Shown piece after piece: positions 10,601-17,187 of a stretch of 64,000 nucleotides of DNA (its first letter is position 1; each line of letters starts with the position of its first letter). Below the pieces are notes generated by a model. The model saw only the letters and a list, made by a program, of their open reading frames with translations, did not search any database and was not told where the DNA came from. Where the stretch lies: assembly GCF_035920445.1 (NCBI RefSeq), contig NZ_CP109162.1, positions 3,038,001-3,102,000 of the forward strand, written 5' to 3'. The DNA comes from Nocardia sp. NBC_01730 (GTDB taxonomy: Bacteria > Actinomycetota > Actinomycetes > Mycobacteriales > Mycobacteriaceae). The position numbers and the translations under genes were made by a program.

Positions 10601-10629
10601 GGCAGCCAGACGAAGGCCTCGGGCTGTGA
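4615..10629 (+). CDS. MobF-family conjugative relaxase-helicase (TrwC/TraA-like) with C-terminal zinc module
   Basis: A 2004-residue protein that would nick oriT, stay bound to the 5' end and unwind the plasmid strand for conjugation. The N-terminal relaxase has the family opening MTATIHKVVAGNGYQYYL with candidate catalytic Tyr14/16/17, FDITFSPVKSVS, and the metal-binding set THRD...DPDLHTH (His266, His277, His279). A RecD/TraI-like superfamily 1 helicase follows: Walker A APAGSGKT (614-621), Walker B VDEH (704-707), GDDHQLP (733-739) and a late motif SAQG...QLYVAMTR. Pro/Glu-rich linker residues near 1425-1460 lead to a helical module, then Cys pairs CVAC (1652/1655) and CGDC (1677/1680), and a long charged, probably coiled-coil tail. 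The His in Walker B replaces the Ala usual in relatives. It is longer than many TraA proteins. No coupling protein or mating-pair genes lie nearby. Confidence 0.93.
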   Translation: MTATIHKVVAGNGYQYYLRNVAAQDASSRGRSSLAEYYSAHGEAPGRWHGAGLPALGITAGDEVSEEQMKSLFGLGRHPNADLIEAEVYDEQIRLGAKHKDAARAADHASRLGNPFRIYAAVSEFRKRCVDAFELHNIAHGADAHDAIPDAERALIRSAVAFEMFTEQYARAPLSERELSGWVAKNSRPNTTAVAGFDITFSPVKSVSALWALAPRAVAVKIETAHQRAVCDALSWLKGHGIFTRLGRNGVRQVDVEGVVAAWFTHRDSRAGDPDLHTHVLIANRVRTLDGKWRTLDGATIYRVVVTVSEIYNTRLEHHLEDLVGVEFAERPTPDPAKRPIREIVGVPARLIEAWSRREAAIKVRLGELATDFQHRFGREPIPGEMYELAQRATLETRPAKHQLRSLAEQRRTWRAEAVALLGGREALSRMVVAALNPVRAPRVAVSAQWIARTAGHVLKVVSEHRSTWRRNNVRAEVERQVRGRIRGQDWGHATEAVLTEALSSAQSIEPGDPDIADEPELRTVGELLRRRDGSSVYTSSDSALYTSARTLSVERALIELSVQSGARRLSPDLVTAAVRYYNTAFPDRPLNAGQISVIEGFATSGLRVHTANAPAGSGKTTAMTVLTDAWHASGGQVLGLAPTASAAAVLGESIGARVETVDKVLDVVARHTPRPDNPAVERGVPPSLPEWVLQIDSDTLVIVDEHVKLGNLKRLRLLRFLADRGATVRCIGDDHQLPAIEAGGADADMNAAAPEHSMTLTHVVRFASTAEATASLQLREGDPAALGWYLDNSRVHVGHQGATHDDAYTAWVTDHLAGRDSIMLAPTHEVVTALNARARADRITRDGVGVGAECVLADGLAASVGDTIRTRRNNPRLRIGARDWVRNGYTWTVTAVHDDGSLTATHLRSGGKQGECVRLPAEYVATHVRLGYATTIDSAQGITVDTCHVALTGSESRQQLYVAMTRGVHANHAYVPTALDGSEGSFWSEPAVFPRTAVEVVVRILGRDGAQKSAHTQLRDALDPHRRIGRALDIYLDAIGVAAEHALGPDGLDRLDAAAEALRRNLTDSPAYPVLRQHLAAIALSGRDPIAALHTAASARELDTADDVAAVLDWRLDPSGAHSTGVGPLPWAPGIPRGLRADLDSTQLAARAQIVGDLAAQIRRDVQSWSPVTAPHWARSLVGSDPGLLAELAVWRAALHVGDRDIRPTGPPRYSALERDHQQLLDARVTDALGDTRLPVHKWADTLQQLDARVVTDPYWPVLADKIEVASRAGIDIETLLTDAAAQQPLPDDMPAAALWSRLELEPSALDTGLGHRNLRPDWITDLHTVLGDDAADRVTNDPAWPRVVAAIDHATGTDWTPQQLLTTAHELLLGAAQPDDTTGLRPDQLANALAWRIDALLHHTHTPHYATPTGTEPHPATSPEPTTPTPEPGPEHDRSPHVEPGPAQAPEFQREHARTDESVGDLPEGIRRVAELFRTGQITAAVSAFRDLTDIATNDQRTVLSDIAATLYRYSFPVARARLRWAGERFPQHRALIDACTPAVDPHVYQPDTTPAEPAYRRHEAARDHHEHTDPAARRDALTDAQIQARRAEQGYHDTRADIDDQPYNDLVPDGVVHHYYRPVLPDARPTYRPLDYDLAALPDTRGLGCVACGLERPRTDATPVPPRRADDGLCGDCRDNHEPAIPDHEPADHITARCDHIAATKPDPAARAMLRRDWRATRNPAHRAAIEAWIRDHPLPDTAPESRSHDSTIADPALDNPLFVLTDAQIDEHISELHQRLALADTDTFLFNPPQHTTDSHPYADNLIRHHKAAKQAIRDARTADQQLHAAVKAVHAVATELHEARAALDATPGYRRCQRHALQTRINTLIAEQTNRSRDHSTARAAARKANRDAILLAGPADGWDQLLDTNAEHTPSAHLPRTDAWTQVSEETRTRIADIHQQLDQYRAEQHRRRTLGSAQLAHEQQLRPHNEPADSTSLEVAGEQAEPFDRQPDEGLGL

Positions 10630-10704
10630 GGAACGGGCCTCTTCGATCGCGCCACCCCGAATACAGCAGTTCGATGCTCGCCCGCGCGGCTAGCGTTGCC
10701 GGGC

Positions 10705-11240
10705 ATGGACAGGATCGCCATCATCGGCTGCGGCGGCTCCGGTAAAGACCTACCCCACCCGCCAACTCGCCGCACTGCTCGATCTCCCCCTCCCCCACCT
10801 CGACGCCATCTTCTACGACCCCGCTGGAATCCCCTGCCGCAGAAGGAATTCGCCGACCGCCAACACCAACTGGTTGCCACACCTCGATGGCTGATCGAAG
10901 GCGGCCAGCACACTGCCGATCCGGATACAAGCAGCCGACACCGATCTTCCTCGACCTGCCCGCGATCACCTGCCTGCTCGGAGTCCTGCAACGCCGCTGG
11001 CGTTACCGCGGAGGCAACACCGAAGACGGTGTCTACGACCGCATCACCTGGAACTTCATCCGGGATACGTCTGGCGATATCGCCGAACCATGCGTCCCAC
11101 GATCCAACAGCTGCTCGATGAGCGAGGCCCTGACACCACTGTCATCACACTGACCAGCCGGCGGCACTCCGCCGGATTCCTCCCAGCCTCCGGGAAGAAC
11201 ACTTCCGTCCCAACAGGCGCGTTGATTCGGCACACCCATC
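10705..11240 (+). pseudogene. P-loop kinase (topology-modulation/FlaR-like) remnant, multiply frameshifted
   Basis: Reading successive frames recovers an AAA_17/adenylate-kinase-like small ATPase. It starts [14 protein letters not shown] (Walker A) and continues [18 protein letters not shown], then [57 protein letters not shown], and ends in the frame with [21 protein letters not shown]. This is the order seen in the DNA topology-modulation protein family (about 170-190 residues). At least three frame changes (near 10745, 10835 and 10915-10960) make it non-functional. It separates the transfer block from the WXG100 block. Confidence 0.7.
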
Positions 11241-11254
11241 TCCGGCGACCAGCA

Positions 11255-11288
11255 GCCCACCCACCAACTGAACCGTTTGTGGGTGGGC
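11255..11288 (+). terminator. GC-rich hairpin upstream of the WXG100 operon
   Basis: A perfect 10-bp inverted repeat GCCCACCCAC (11255-11264) and GTGGGTGGGC (11279-11288) with a 14-base loop. It lies after the decayed P-loop gene and about 80 bases before the first WXG100 gene, so it probably ends upstream transcription or marks an operator. There is no T-run. Confidence 0.5.
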
Positions 11289-11322
11289 CGGACAGGGAAC
11301 CGGTGTGTTCTTCGGTGCGTCC

Positions 11323-11328
11323 TATAGT
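11323..11328 (+). promoter_or_regulatory. candidate -10 element (TATAGT) for the WXG100-toxin operon
   Basis: TATAGT occurs 40 bases before the first WXG100 start codon in an otherwise GC-rich intergenic stretch, immediately after the hairpin. No convincing -35 hexamer is visible, which is common in actinomycete promoters. Confidence 0.3.
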
Positions 11329-11367
11329 CATGGCGTGTCTGCGGACCGACACTACGAGGGGAGGCGT

Positions 11368-11682
11368 ATGTCCGACGAGCTCGAGGCGGAAGTGGATCAG
11401 CTTCGTGAGGCCGCGCGGTTCATTTCTGACAAAGCCCAGATCATCAGGGATCAGGTGGCGCTGCTGGATACCACGATCGGTAAGGAACTCCTCGCTGACG
11501 GGTGGCAGGGCAAAGCGGCGTCGGCTTATGACGAGTCCTGGGTTGAATGGAAACAGGGTGCCGACGAGATCGTTGCCGCGCTGGACACCTCTGCGGCGAA
11601 CCTGCTCGATGCAGCCAACCGGTATCAGATACGGGACTTCGCCAACCAGGACTCGATCACGCGAGCAGGAGAACAGGTGTAG
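11368..11682 (+). CDS. WXG100 family protein (first of pair)
   Basis: A 104-residue helical-hairpin protein. The start MSDELEAEVDQL is set by GGGGAGG about 6 bases upstream; an in-frame GTG/ATG region further upstream has no ribosome site. The turn motif DGWQGKAASAYDESW supplies the WxG signature at about residue 50. WXG100 proteins dimerise with a partner and are exported by type VII (ESX) secretion, often as the targeting half of a toxin system. It is followed 3 bases later by the second WXG100 gene and then by a toxin-like gene, in one operon. No ESX core components (EccC etc.) are in the window, so a chromosomal system would have to be used. Confidence 0.9.
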   Translation: MSDELEAEVDQLREAARFISDKAQIIRDQVALLDTTIGKELLADGWQGKAASAYDESWVEWKQGADEIVAALDTSAANLLDAANRYQIRDFANQDSITRAGEQV

Positions 11683-11685
11683 GTC

Positions 11686-11982
11686 ATGGCCGACGACTAC
11701 AGCTACCGGGTCGATCTCCAGCAGCTCGACGACGCGATCGCCACCATGGCCACATTTGGTTCCGAGGTCGAGGGATGGTTACGGGAAGTCGACCAGAAGG
11801 TCGCCGAACTTCATCTGTCCTGGTCCAGTCAGGCAGCTGAAGCGCAACGCGCCGCGCACAACCGGTGGATGGCCGGTGCCGGCGAGATGCGGGAAAACCT
11901 CGACGAGTTGCGTGAGGTAGCGCGTCGAGCCCACACGAACTACACCGGGGCAATCCAGACGAACCAAGGAATGTGGCCGTGA
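11686..11982 (+). CDS. WXG100-like protein (second of pair)
   Basis: A 98-residue all-helical protein with the hairpin turn LSWSSQAAEAQRAAHNRW around residue 45; the canonical Gly of WxG is Ser here, as in some partner subunits. Length and spacing match an EsxA/EsxB-type pair. The C-terminus ends GMWP. The gene begins 3 bases after the previous stop, and its own stop overlaps the toxin-gene start by four bases (GTGA), which indicates translational coupling. It probably forms a heterodimer with the preceding protein and helps deliver the toxin. Confidence 0.85.
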   Translation: MADDYSYRVDLQQLDDAIATMATFGSEVEGWLREVDQKVAELHLSWSSQAAEAQRAAHNRWMAGAGEMRENLDELREVARRAHTNYTGAIQTNQGMWP

Positions 11983-13292
11983 GCCCCACCCCGAGTTTCC
12001 CGATCATCGTCTGCCGACAGGAGGACTACCGCTCCGCGGCTGAGGGGGTGGCGTTCATCCGGGACGACGCCACCGACGTGCACGGCGCATTGGTGCGGAC
12101 ACTGTCCGGCTACGGCGGGATGGCTGGCAGCGACAACGCCGGTACTCAGTGTGCGAAATCCTATGACGAAGCTGTGGACGCGGCTTTACAAACCTCGTCG
12201 AAGCTGGTGTCCACCTGCGCGCGCACCAGTGACCTGATCGCTGCCGGGGCCCACAACCACGCCGTCGCCGAAGCCAACGCGAACGGGGTGCAGCCGCCCC
12301 CGGCGCCTGCACCATGGATCGAGCCATGCTTGGCGATCGTGGCTCCCTCGGCTGGTGGGGGTGGCGGTCCGGAGCCGTTCGGCTGGTCGCTGATCAGATC
12401 GGTGTCCGGTCTGGTCTGGCCGAATGGGCATCAAGATCAGCTGAGAGCCGCGAAAGACGTCTGGTACGCCGCAGCCACGGCACTGGACACCGCAACGGTG
12501 CCGTTCCCCAACGCGGTCGGGTTGCTGATGAACCAGCAGTCGCCGGAAATCCCTGCCGCCGTAGCGAGGTGCAGTGAGACCTCGGGCAACTTCGTCGAGT
12601 TGCAGGCCGCGTTCCGGGAGATCGGTGACGCCTGCGGCGAGTACGCCCAGCACCTCGATGACGCTCACCACGAGATCCTCGACGAGCTGAAGAAGATGGC
12701 CATCGAGACCGCGGCATGGGAAACGGGGATGGCTGTCCTGATCCCCCTCACCGGAGGGCTGTCCGAACTCGGCGGGCACGGCGCACTCGCCGCCAGGATC
12801 GGCATCTACGCCGCCCGCATCGGACGCATCATCGACCGGCTCGTCAGCAAGGTCGTCACCCTCGTCAGCCGGATCGGGACTGCGGTCACCAGCAAGCTCA
12901 AACCGATGCTGACAAAGCTCGGTGAATGGCTGGACAAGGCCAAGACCAAGTGGTGGCGATCAGACCCCGCAGGCCCACCCCCCGGAGCGGCACCCAAGCC
13001 ACCGGCGGTCAAACCAACCGTCAACGACCCCAAGTTGCAGAACATTCTCGACGACCTCTACAAGGGTTCGAACAACCCGAACAGAATCGGGGATGGAACC
13101 ACCGCCGACGCGGTCCGCAACGAGCTGAAGACCCTGGAGCCCACGGAAGGTCGATGGCATCTGCAGAAGGCCATGGAGACACAAAGAGGACTCGCGAAAT
13201 GGTTGATGAACAAGGCCAATACCGACCCCGCAGATCGGGCCGTCGCGATTCGAGAACTGCAGAACCTCATGGACGCGCTGGCCGGACGATAG
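11979..13292 (+). CDS. WXG100-associated polymorphic toxin
   Basis: A 437-residue protein. The GTG at 11979 is preferred because AAGGA lies 8 bases upstream; a GTG two codons earlier is too close to that site. Residues 1-260 are helical, Ala-rich and resemble the N-terminal targeting region of ESX-associated effectors. About 260-310 is a hydrophobic/amphipathic helical segment, then a Pro-rich linker (PPPGAAPKPPAV). The last about 85 residues form the toxin module: NPNRIGDGTTADAVRNE, then GRWHLQKAMETQRGLAKWL and a helical end. This signature resembles polymorphic toxin type 28 (Ntox28), a predicted RNase fold; the subtype is my recollection and needs a domain search. The immunity gene follows 15 bases downstream. 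Confidence 0.75.
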   Translation: MSPTPSFPIIVCRQEDYRSAAEGVAFIRDDATDVHGALVRTLSGYGGMAGSDNAGTQCAKSYDEAVDAALQTSSKLVSTCARTSDLIAAGAHNHAVAEANANGVQPPPAPAPWIEPCLAIVAPSAGGGGGPEPFGWSLIRSVSGLVWPNGHQDQLRAAKDVWYAAATALDTATVPFPNAVGLLMNQQSPEIPAAVARCSETSGNFVELQAAFREIGDACGEYAQHLDDAHHEILDELKKMAIETAAWETGMAVLIPLTGGLSELGGHGALAARIGIYAARIGRIIDRLVSKVVTLVSRIGTAVTSKLKPMLTKLGEWLDKAKTKWWRSDPAGPPPGAAPKPPAVKPTVNDPKLQNILDDLYKGSNNPNRIGDGTTADAVRNELKTLEPTEGRWHLQKAMETQRGLAKWLMNKANTDPADRAVAIRELQNLMDALAGR

Positions 13293-13307
13293 AGGACGAG
13301 GCGAAAC

Positions 13308-13784
13308 ATGAATGACCGAAGCGACAAAGAGATCCTGGAGCTGATCGACGCCTGGTCGAGAGGCCTGGTACCCGAACAGGCCGGATTCATTCGAGGCCTC
13401 GCCGACCTCGAGCCCGAGATCCGGCCGCTCATCGCCGAGCACGTTCACGACTACGACGAGATACTGCCGACGTTGCTCATGTCCGACATCGCCCGCTGGG
13501 TGACCCGAGTGGCACGCGACCACGAGGACCCGCCAGCACGGTTGGCGCCGTTGTTCGCGCGCCTGGAAGTCGCCTGGGGTGACGGGCAGAATCCGGTGTC
13601 CGACCTGATCGCGGTGTCGTTCGTGGAGAACATCTTCGACGAATCCGAAGTAGTCAAACTGCTAGGCCCCAAACTTGCCCGCCACTACCGGATCCACACC
13701 GGTCAAGAGAAGGTGCGCAGCGACGAGAAACGGCCCATCCCCAACATTGTCGAGCAAGTGCTGAAGAAGCTGGGCCGGTCATGA
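13308..13784 (+). CDS. probable immunity protein for the adjacent toxin
   Basis: A 158-residue acidic helical protein beginning MNDRSDKEILELIDAW, with the recognisable core LLMSDIARWVTRVA, LFARLEVAWGDG, VSDLIAVSFVENI and LLGPKLARHYR. This core resembles DUF7674-like proteins often placed beside polymorphic toxins. Function as the antidote is inferred from position: it directly follows the toxin in the same operon, is small and acidic, and lacks secretion signals. Its stop overlaps the start of the next gene (ATGA). Confidence 0.65.
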   Translation: MNDRSDKEILELIDAWSRGLVPEQAGFIRGLADLEPEIRPLIAEHVHDYDEILPTLLMSDIARWVTRVARDHEDPPARLAPLFARLEVAWGDGQNPVSDLIAVSFVENIFDESEVVKLLGPKLARHYRIHTGQEKVRSDEKRPIPNIVEQVLKKLGRS

Positions 13785-14215
13785 CCGATCTGCAGAAATG
13801 GGAACTGCAACTCCAGCAGGAGATCGCCCTGATCCGCCGCAGCGGGGATACTTTGGCGAAATCGTCGGCCACCGTAACCGGACGCGGCGAGGTTCGTGGC
13901 GTCTCGATCGAAGTCAACGCCAGCGGCGACATCACCAACCTGCAGATCGCGCCCGCCGCCATGGGTTGGTCCAGTTCAGAGTTGACCAACGCGCTGCTCG
14001 ACTGTCACCGCAAGGCGCGGGCCGATGCCGCCATCAGAATCGAAAGAATCATCGGAACCGCCGACCTCCCCCTCCGCGGCCCGCTACGGGAAATGCTCGG
14101 CGAGAACGAGACTGAACCAGCCGAACCCAAACGACAGATGACCGAAGAAGAAATCCAGGCCGCCGACGACGCCTATTTCGAACGCATCAACCAAGGCTGG
14201 AGAACTGACCTCTGA
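13781..14215 (+). CDS. YbaB/EbfC-like family protein
   Basis: A 144-residue protein. An N-terminal helix (LQKWELQLQQEIALIRR) leads into a YbaB-like sandwich with SSATVTGRGEVRGVSIEVNASGDITNLQI and a C-terminal helix ending in an acidic tail (EEEIQAADDAYFERI). Such proteins are nucleoid-associated in general, but in actinobacteria they frequently accompany WXG100 toxin loci, where they may act as chaperone or accessory factor. It is translationally coupled to the immunity gene by a 4-base overlap, so it belongs to this operon. Confidence 0.75.
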   Translation: MTDLQKWELQLQQEIALIRRSGDTLAKSSATVTGRGEVRGVSIEVNASGDITNLQIAPAAMGWSSSELTNALLDCHRKARADAAIRIERIIGTADLPLRGPLREMLGENETEPAEPKRQMTEEEIQAADDAYFERINQGWRTDL

Positions 14216-14280
14216 CATGACAACCCGCGGCGCACGACCCCCAACTACAGCCCAGTCGCACCCGATCGGCGGCAGCCTGG

Positions 14281-14432
14281 GCGGATCGTCCCCGCTGCGC
14301 GGGCAGCGCCAGTTCGCCCACTGATTGCCGACGTCTGAGGCGGGATCATCCGCCGCGTGCGCGGGGAGCGCGTCGTCAAACCGATCGGCCTGCCGTTCCC
14401 GTTCGGGTAATCCCCGCGTGCGCGGGAAGCAC
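14281..14432 (-). CRISPR. degenerate three-repeat type I-E-like CRISPR mini-array, no cas genes
   Basis: Read on the minus strand, three 29-30-base units occur at 14404-14432, 14342-14371 and 14281-14309. All have the I-E-type hairpin core: CCCGCGCACGCGGGGAT in the first, CCCCGCGCACGCGGCGGAT (one extra base) in the second, CCCGCGCAGCGGGGA (one base lost) in the third. Each starts G(T/C)GCT and ends near CC. The intervals are exactly 32 bases (14372-14403 and 14310-14341), the standard I-E spacer length. No cas gene is present anywhere in the window, so it would depend on a chromosomal system or be a fossil. Confidence 0.7.
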
Positions 14433-14442
14433 GAGGGCTGGA

Positions 14443-14726
14443 GTGATGGACCACAGCGACTTCGGCATCCTGCAGAAGTTCCGCGCCGCCGCCATCAAGC
14501 CTTACCGGCATCCCGGCTGGGACTGCTCGCCAGCGTCCTCGATCCCTGAAAGCCACACATCTGGACGGCGGCACCGCCGCAACGTTGCACGAATTCTGGC
14601 TCTGCGACCGGTGGCTCGCGTCGACATCGTGGGCTCGGAGATCCCTGCCTCCGAGTGCCCCGACTACGCATCACCAAGCGACCGCAACTACCTGCGGTAC
14701 GCGAAGTTCGCCGACCTCGACACCGG
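14443..14726 (+). pseudogene. decayed coding remnant of unknown family
   Basis: Short protein-like stretches appear in different frames: MDHSDFGILQKFRAAA at about 14446-14493, then IVGSEIPASECPDYASPSD and RNYLRYAKFADLDT to 14720. They look like pieces of one gene with frame changes. The fragment ends where the segment duplicated at 62.7-63.4 kb begins. The family is not recognised. Confidence 0.35.
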
Positions 14727-15407
14727 CGCCGGGCACTCGGCAACCCACACCAGCGCGAAACTGTAATCATCCCAATGCCAAACATGCGTGTCACCAGACT
14801 CTTCGAGCCGTGTGATCACGAACTGCTCCGGCTCGTACGGACACCGAAACACCGGCTCACCGACCACCTCCGCCAGCACGGCAGACAACACCGGTGATTG
14901 ATAAATTCGCTCGATTACCGAACCACCCCCGGAAATCTCTGCCCTCGTCACGTTCCGCATCCGCTGCAGCGTGAACCCGGTTTCCGCCACCACCAGATCA
15001 CGGCGCACACCCGCCTGCTCCACCAGGCCGATCGCATCGGCAGCCACCGCGCACCGCACACTCTCAGGCACCATCCACGAGACCACCACGCATCCCCGAC
15101 GCTCGAGGTCGGCGCGCGCCGGACCGACCGCCCGGCGCTAATCGCCGACTCGACTCCAATCCGTACCCAGTATTCGCCTCACCCCCTATCCCACCGCGCT
15201 CTATCGATGCTGACCCCTAAAAGAGGCCCACACACGCCCAGTTGACCGAACAACGAGGATCGAGCCGTTAGATCAGGCTCCTATGAATGTGCTCTCGGCC
15301 GTCCGTGTTTCGGATACCCAGCATGCCAGCTCAATTCCACAACTACAGGCGTGTCTCTCAGTTTCGCTGTTGGCGGCGGCTCCCCGCCAGGAATACGGTG
15401 GCGCTGA
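14722..15407. repeat. diverged duplicate of the 62668-63358 segment
   Basis: About 690 bases align without large gaps to the oxygenase gene and its upstream region near the right end of the window. Both copies contain the same order of blocks, for example CACACCAGCGCGAAACTGTA and, upstream of the gene, GGCCGTCCGTGTTTCGGATA. Substitutions are scattered, so the duplication is not recent. The left limit is a sharp junction in the oxygenase coding sequence. Confidence 0.85.
14730..15089 (-). pseudogene. truncated copy of ArpA/HalD-type Fe(II)/2OG oxygenase
   Basis: A 133-codon minus-strand reading frame covers the N-terminal half of the oxygenase encoded at 62382-63194. Shared segments include VSWMVPESVRCAVAA, AGVRRDLVVAETGF, FRCPYEPEQFVITRLEESGD and WHWDDYSFALVWVAECPAPV, where the homology stops and unrelated residues follow. 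It retains the HxD metal pair (HWD) but lacks the distal His and the whole C-terminal half, so it cannot be active. Confidence 0.8.
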
Positions 15408-15728
15408 TGTTCTGCGCGGCGCCGGACCGAGACAACTGGCCCTCCCACGTCAACACCACCATGTGCTGGGTCACCTACGCCCGCCGAGACTGGGTCGACT
15501 ACCTTGCTATTCGAGCCGCCGAACAGAAAACAAGCCATGACCAGTGATGCAGGAAAAAGCCGTACGATCAGCAGTATCCGCAGCTACTTTGCTCCAAGAG
15601 TCGAACTCGGCACTACGCCGGCCGGGCTGGTTCGGCGGAAAGATGACGCTCCGCCTGTATTTCGAAGCCATGGTGTTCGTCGACGGCTGTGAGCAGCTCG
15701 GGTCCAGCCAGACCCGCACGCAGACTCG
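15408..15728. other. intergenic stretch without a supported gene
   Basis: Follows the duplicated segment. Several short overlapping reading frames exist but none has a ribosome site, codon pattern or family match that supports it. One frame ends with MCWVTYARRDWVDYLAI, possibly a relic. Confidence 0.5.
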
Positions 15729-16247
15729 ATGATTGGCAGGCCAGTGAAGTACGTCAACCTCTCCGCCACCATCGGCGAGATCGACGGCGTGATCAGCCCG
15801 CGGGAGTACCTCGACCGGCTGCCCGAGCTCTGTGCGGCGCTGCCCGAGGGCGCTGCGGCCTACGCTGCAGAACCCGGCCACTACGACTTCAGCAACGCGC
15901 GGTGTGTCCATGATCTGAAGCTGGACCAGCTCTTGTCCGGTGAGGACGATGACGGCGCATGGATGCAGCTCGGATTGCGACACAACTGCTGGAAGCACGA
16001 GGAAGACCTGACCATCCGCTACGCGGGCGTGGTCAGCTTCACGCTGCAGATCGCATCAGATATGCCTCGCGTGACCCGACTTGGTGAGGTCATCCTGGAC
16101 GAGGTGCTGCCGCACCCGGACGGATGCGCCCACGAGATTGCCTGCCACACCGGGTCCATCAGTATCGTATGCCGCGATCTCTCTGCAACATGGGTCGAGG
16201 CCGACTGTCCGGACAAACCGTTAAAGACTGATCTCGAAAGGGGATAG
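15729..16247 (+). CDS. hypothetical protein
   Basis: A 172-residue acidic protein. The start is uncertain: the ATG at 15729 gives MIGRPVKYVNLS, but the GTG at 15744 (MKYVNLSATIGEIDG) is a good alternative because conserved-looking sequence starts there. Contains PREYLDRLPELCAALPEG and GLRHNCWKHEEDLTIRYAG; no known domain was recognised. It forms a two-gene unit with the next gene (4-base gap). Its size, acidity and place among toxin-immunity debris make an immunity-type role possible but unproven. Confidence 0.6.
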   Translation: MIGRPVKYVNLSATIGEIDGVISPREYLDRLPELCAALPEGAAAYAAEPGHYDFSNARCVHDLKLDQLLSGEDDDGAWMQLGLRHNCWKHEEDLTIRYAGVVSFTLQIASDMPRVTRLGEVILDEVLPHPDGCAHEIACHTGSISIVCRDLSATWVEADCPDKPLKTDLERG

Positions 16248-16251
16248 CGCG

Positions 16252-16836
16252 ATGGAGCCCGGCTACGCCCTTGCCGGCTATCGGGTAGCCACGCGCGCTG
16301 ATCGGCAGGACTGGCAGGACGCTAGCCTTCCCAGTACTGGCCTGGTGTCGCTGAGCGACTGCGTGGTCGACCTGACGCCAGTCGACCCCAATGGCTGGGA
16401 CGACTGGTTCGCCAGCCCTCATGAAGCGGAGGCGGCGCGCGACCAGGCCGGCAAGCCGGGCTTACACGTGCTCGCGGTCGGATTCGCCACAGCAGATGTT
16501 CCCGGCCTACTGTCCGATATCGCCGACGGCGGCTGGGACACAGCAGCGGGCAGCCTCCCAGAACGGCTCGCCAACCACGAGAGGTTCCCGCGCATCACCG
16601 CACAGCGGCTGGGCTTCGAACTGGTCGGCTTCGACAGCGGACGCTGGCACACCTGGACCTGTCTGGGAGGCCTCGTCGCCGACGTCCACCGGGCCACCGG
16701 AGTCCAGCCGGGACAGCGGGGACTGATCCCCGACGAGCAGAGCGCGCGCCGGGCCGCTCAATGGCTCAACGACTCAGGCCTCGGCAACCCCAAAGTCTTC
16801 TTCTGGGCGGCCGCGCTCCTCGCGGACGTCGCGTGA
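16252..16836 (+). CDS. hypothetical protein
   Basis: A 194-residue protein starting MEPGYALAGYRVATRADR, with AAAGGGG about 8 bases upstream. Residues 80-125 (LHVLAVGFATADVPGLLSDI...) and 130-160 (GFDSGRWHTWTCLGGLVADV) suggest a compact alpha/beta fold. The end, WLNDSGLGNPKVFFWAAALL, looks helical. It follows the previous gene by 4 bases and is probably co-translated. The family is not recognised. Confidence 0.65.
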   Translation: MEPGYALAGYRVATRADRQDWQDASLPSTGLVSLSDCVVDLTPVDPNGWDDWFASPHEAEAARDQAGKPGLHVLAVGFATADVPGLLSDIADGGWDTAAGSLPERLANHERFPRITAQRLGFELVGFDSGRWHTWTCLGGLVADVHRATGVQPGQRGLIPDEQSARRAAQWLNDSGLGNPKVFFWAAALLADVA

Positions 16837-16942
16837 GAGTCGAACCACCGGCGGCAACTCCATCACCGCTCACGCCTGATCAGGCGGTGAGCCGGCGAGT
16901 AATCCGCCATGCCCAAAACCGACATCAGGGCAGACTCCGACC

Positions 16943-17187
16943 ATGACCGAAGTGAACTCATGCCCCTGGGAACGAAGACACCCCGACTCGGGGTCTACTG
17001 AACACAACGCCCCAGCCGCTACCTGACGATCGACGGCAAGCCCGCCTACCGGATCGCCTACTCTTGCGGCACCTGCGGGCTCATCCTTCGCCGCCAACCC
17101 GGAACAACCGAAAGCACGCCCCCCGAAAAAGGTCTCAGTGGCGTCGTGCGCCAGTGGGTGCCGTGGGAAGCGATCCAGCCCGAATGA
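16943..17187 (+). pseudogene. small zinc-ribbon-like protein gene with a frameshift
   Basis: ATG at 16943 begins MTEVNSCPWERRHPDSGST and runs to a stop at about 17026. The next frame continues YLTIDGKPAYRIAYSCGTCG and ends WVPWEAIQPE with a stop at 17185-17187. Joined, these make a 75-80 residue protein with CGTC and an upstream Cys, like small actinobacterial zinc-ribbon proteins. The frame change lies near 17010-17018. It is either a recent inactivation or a sequencing indel. Confidence 0.5.
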
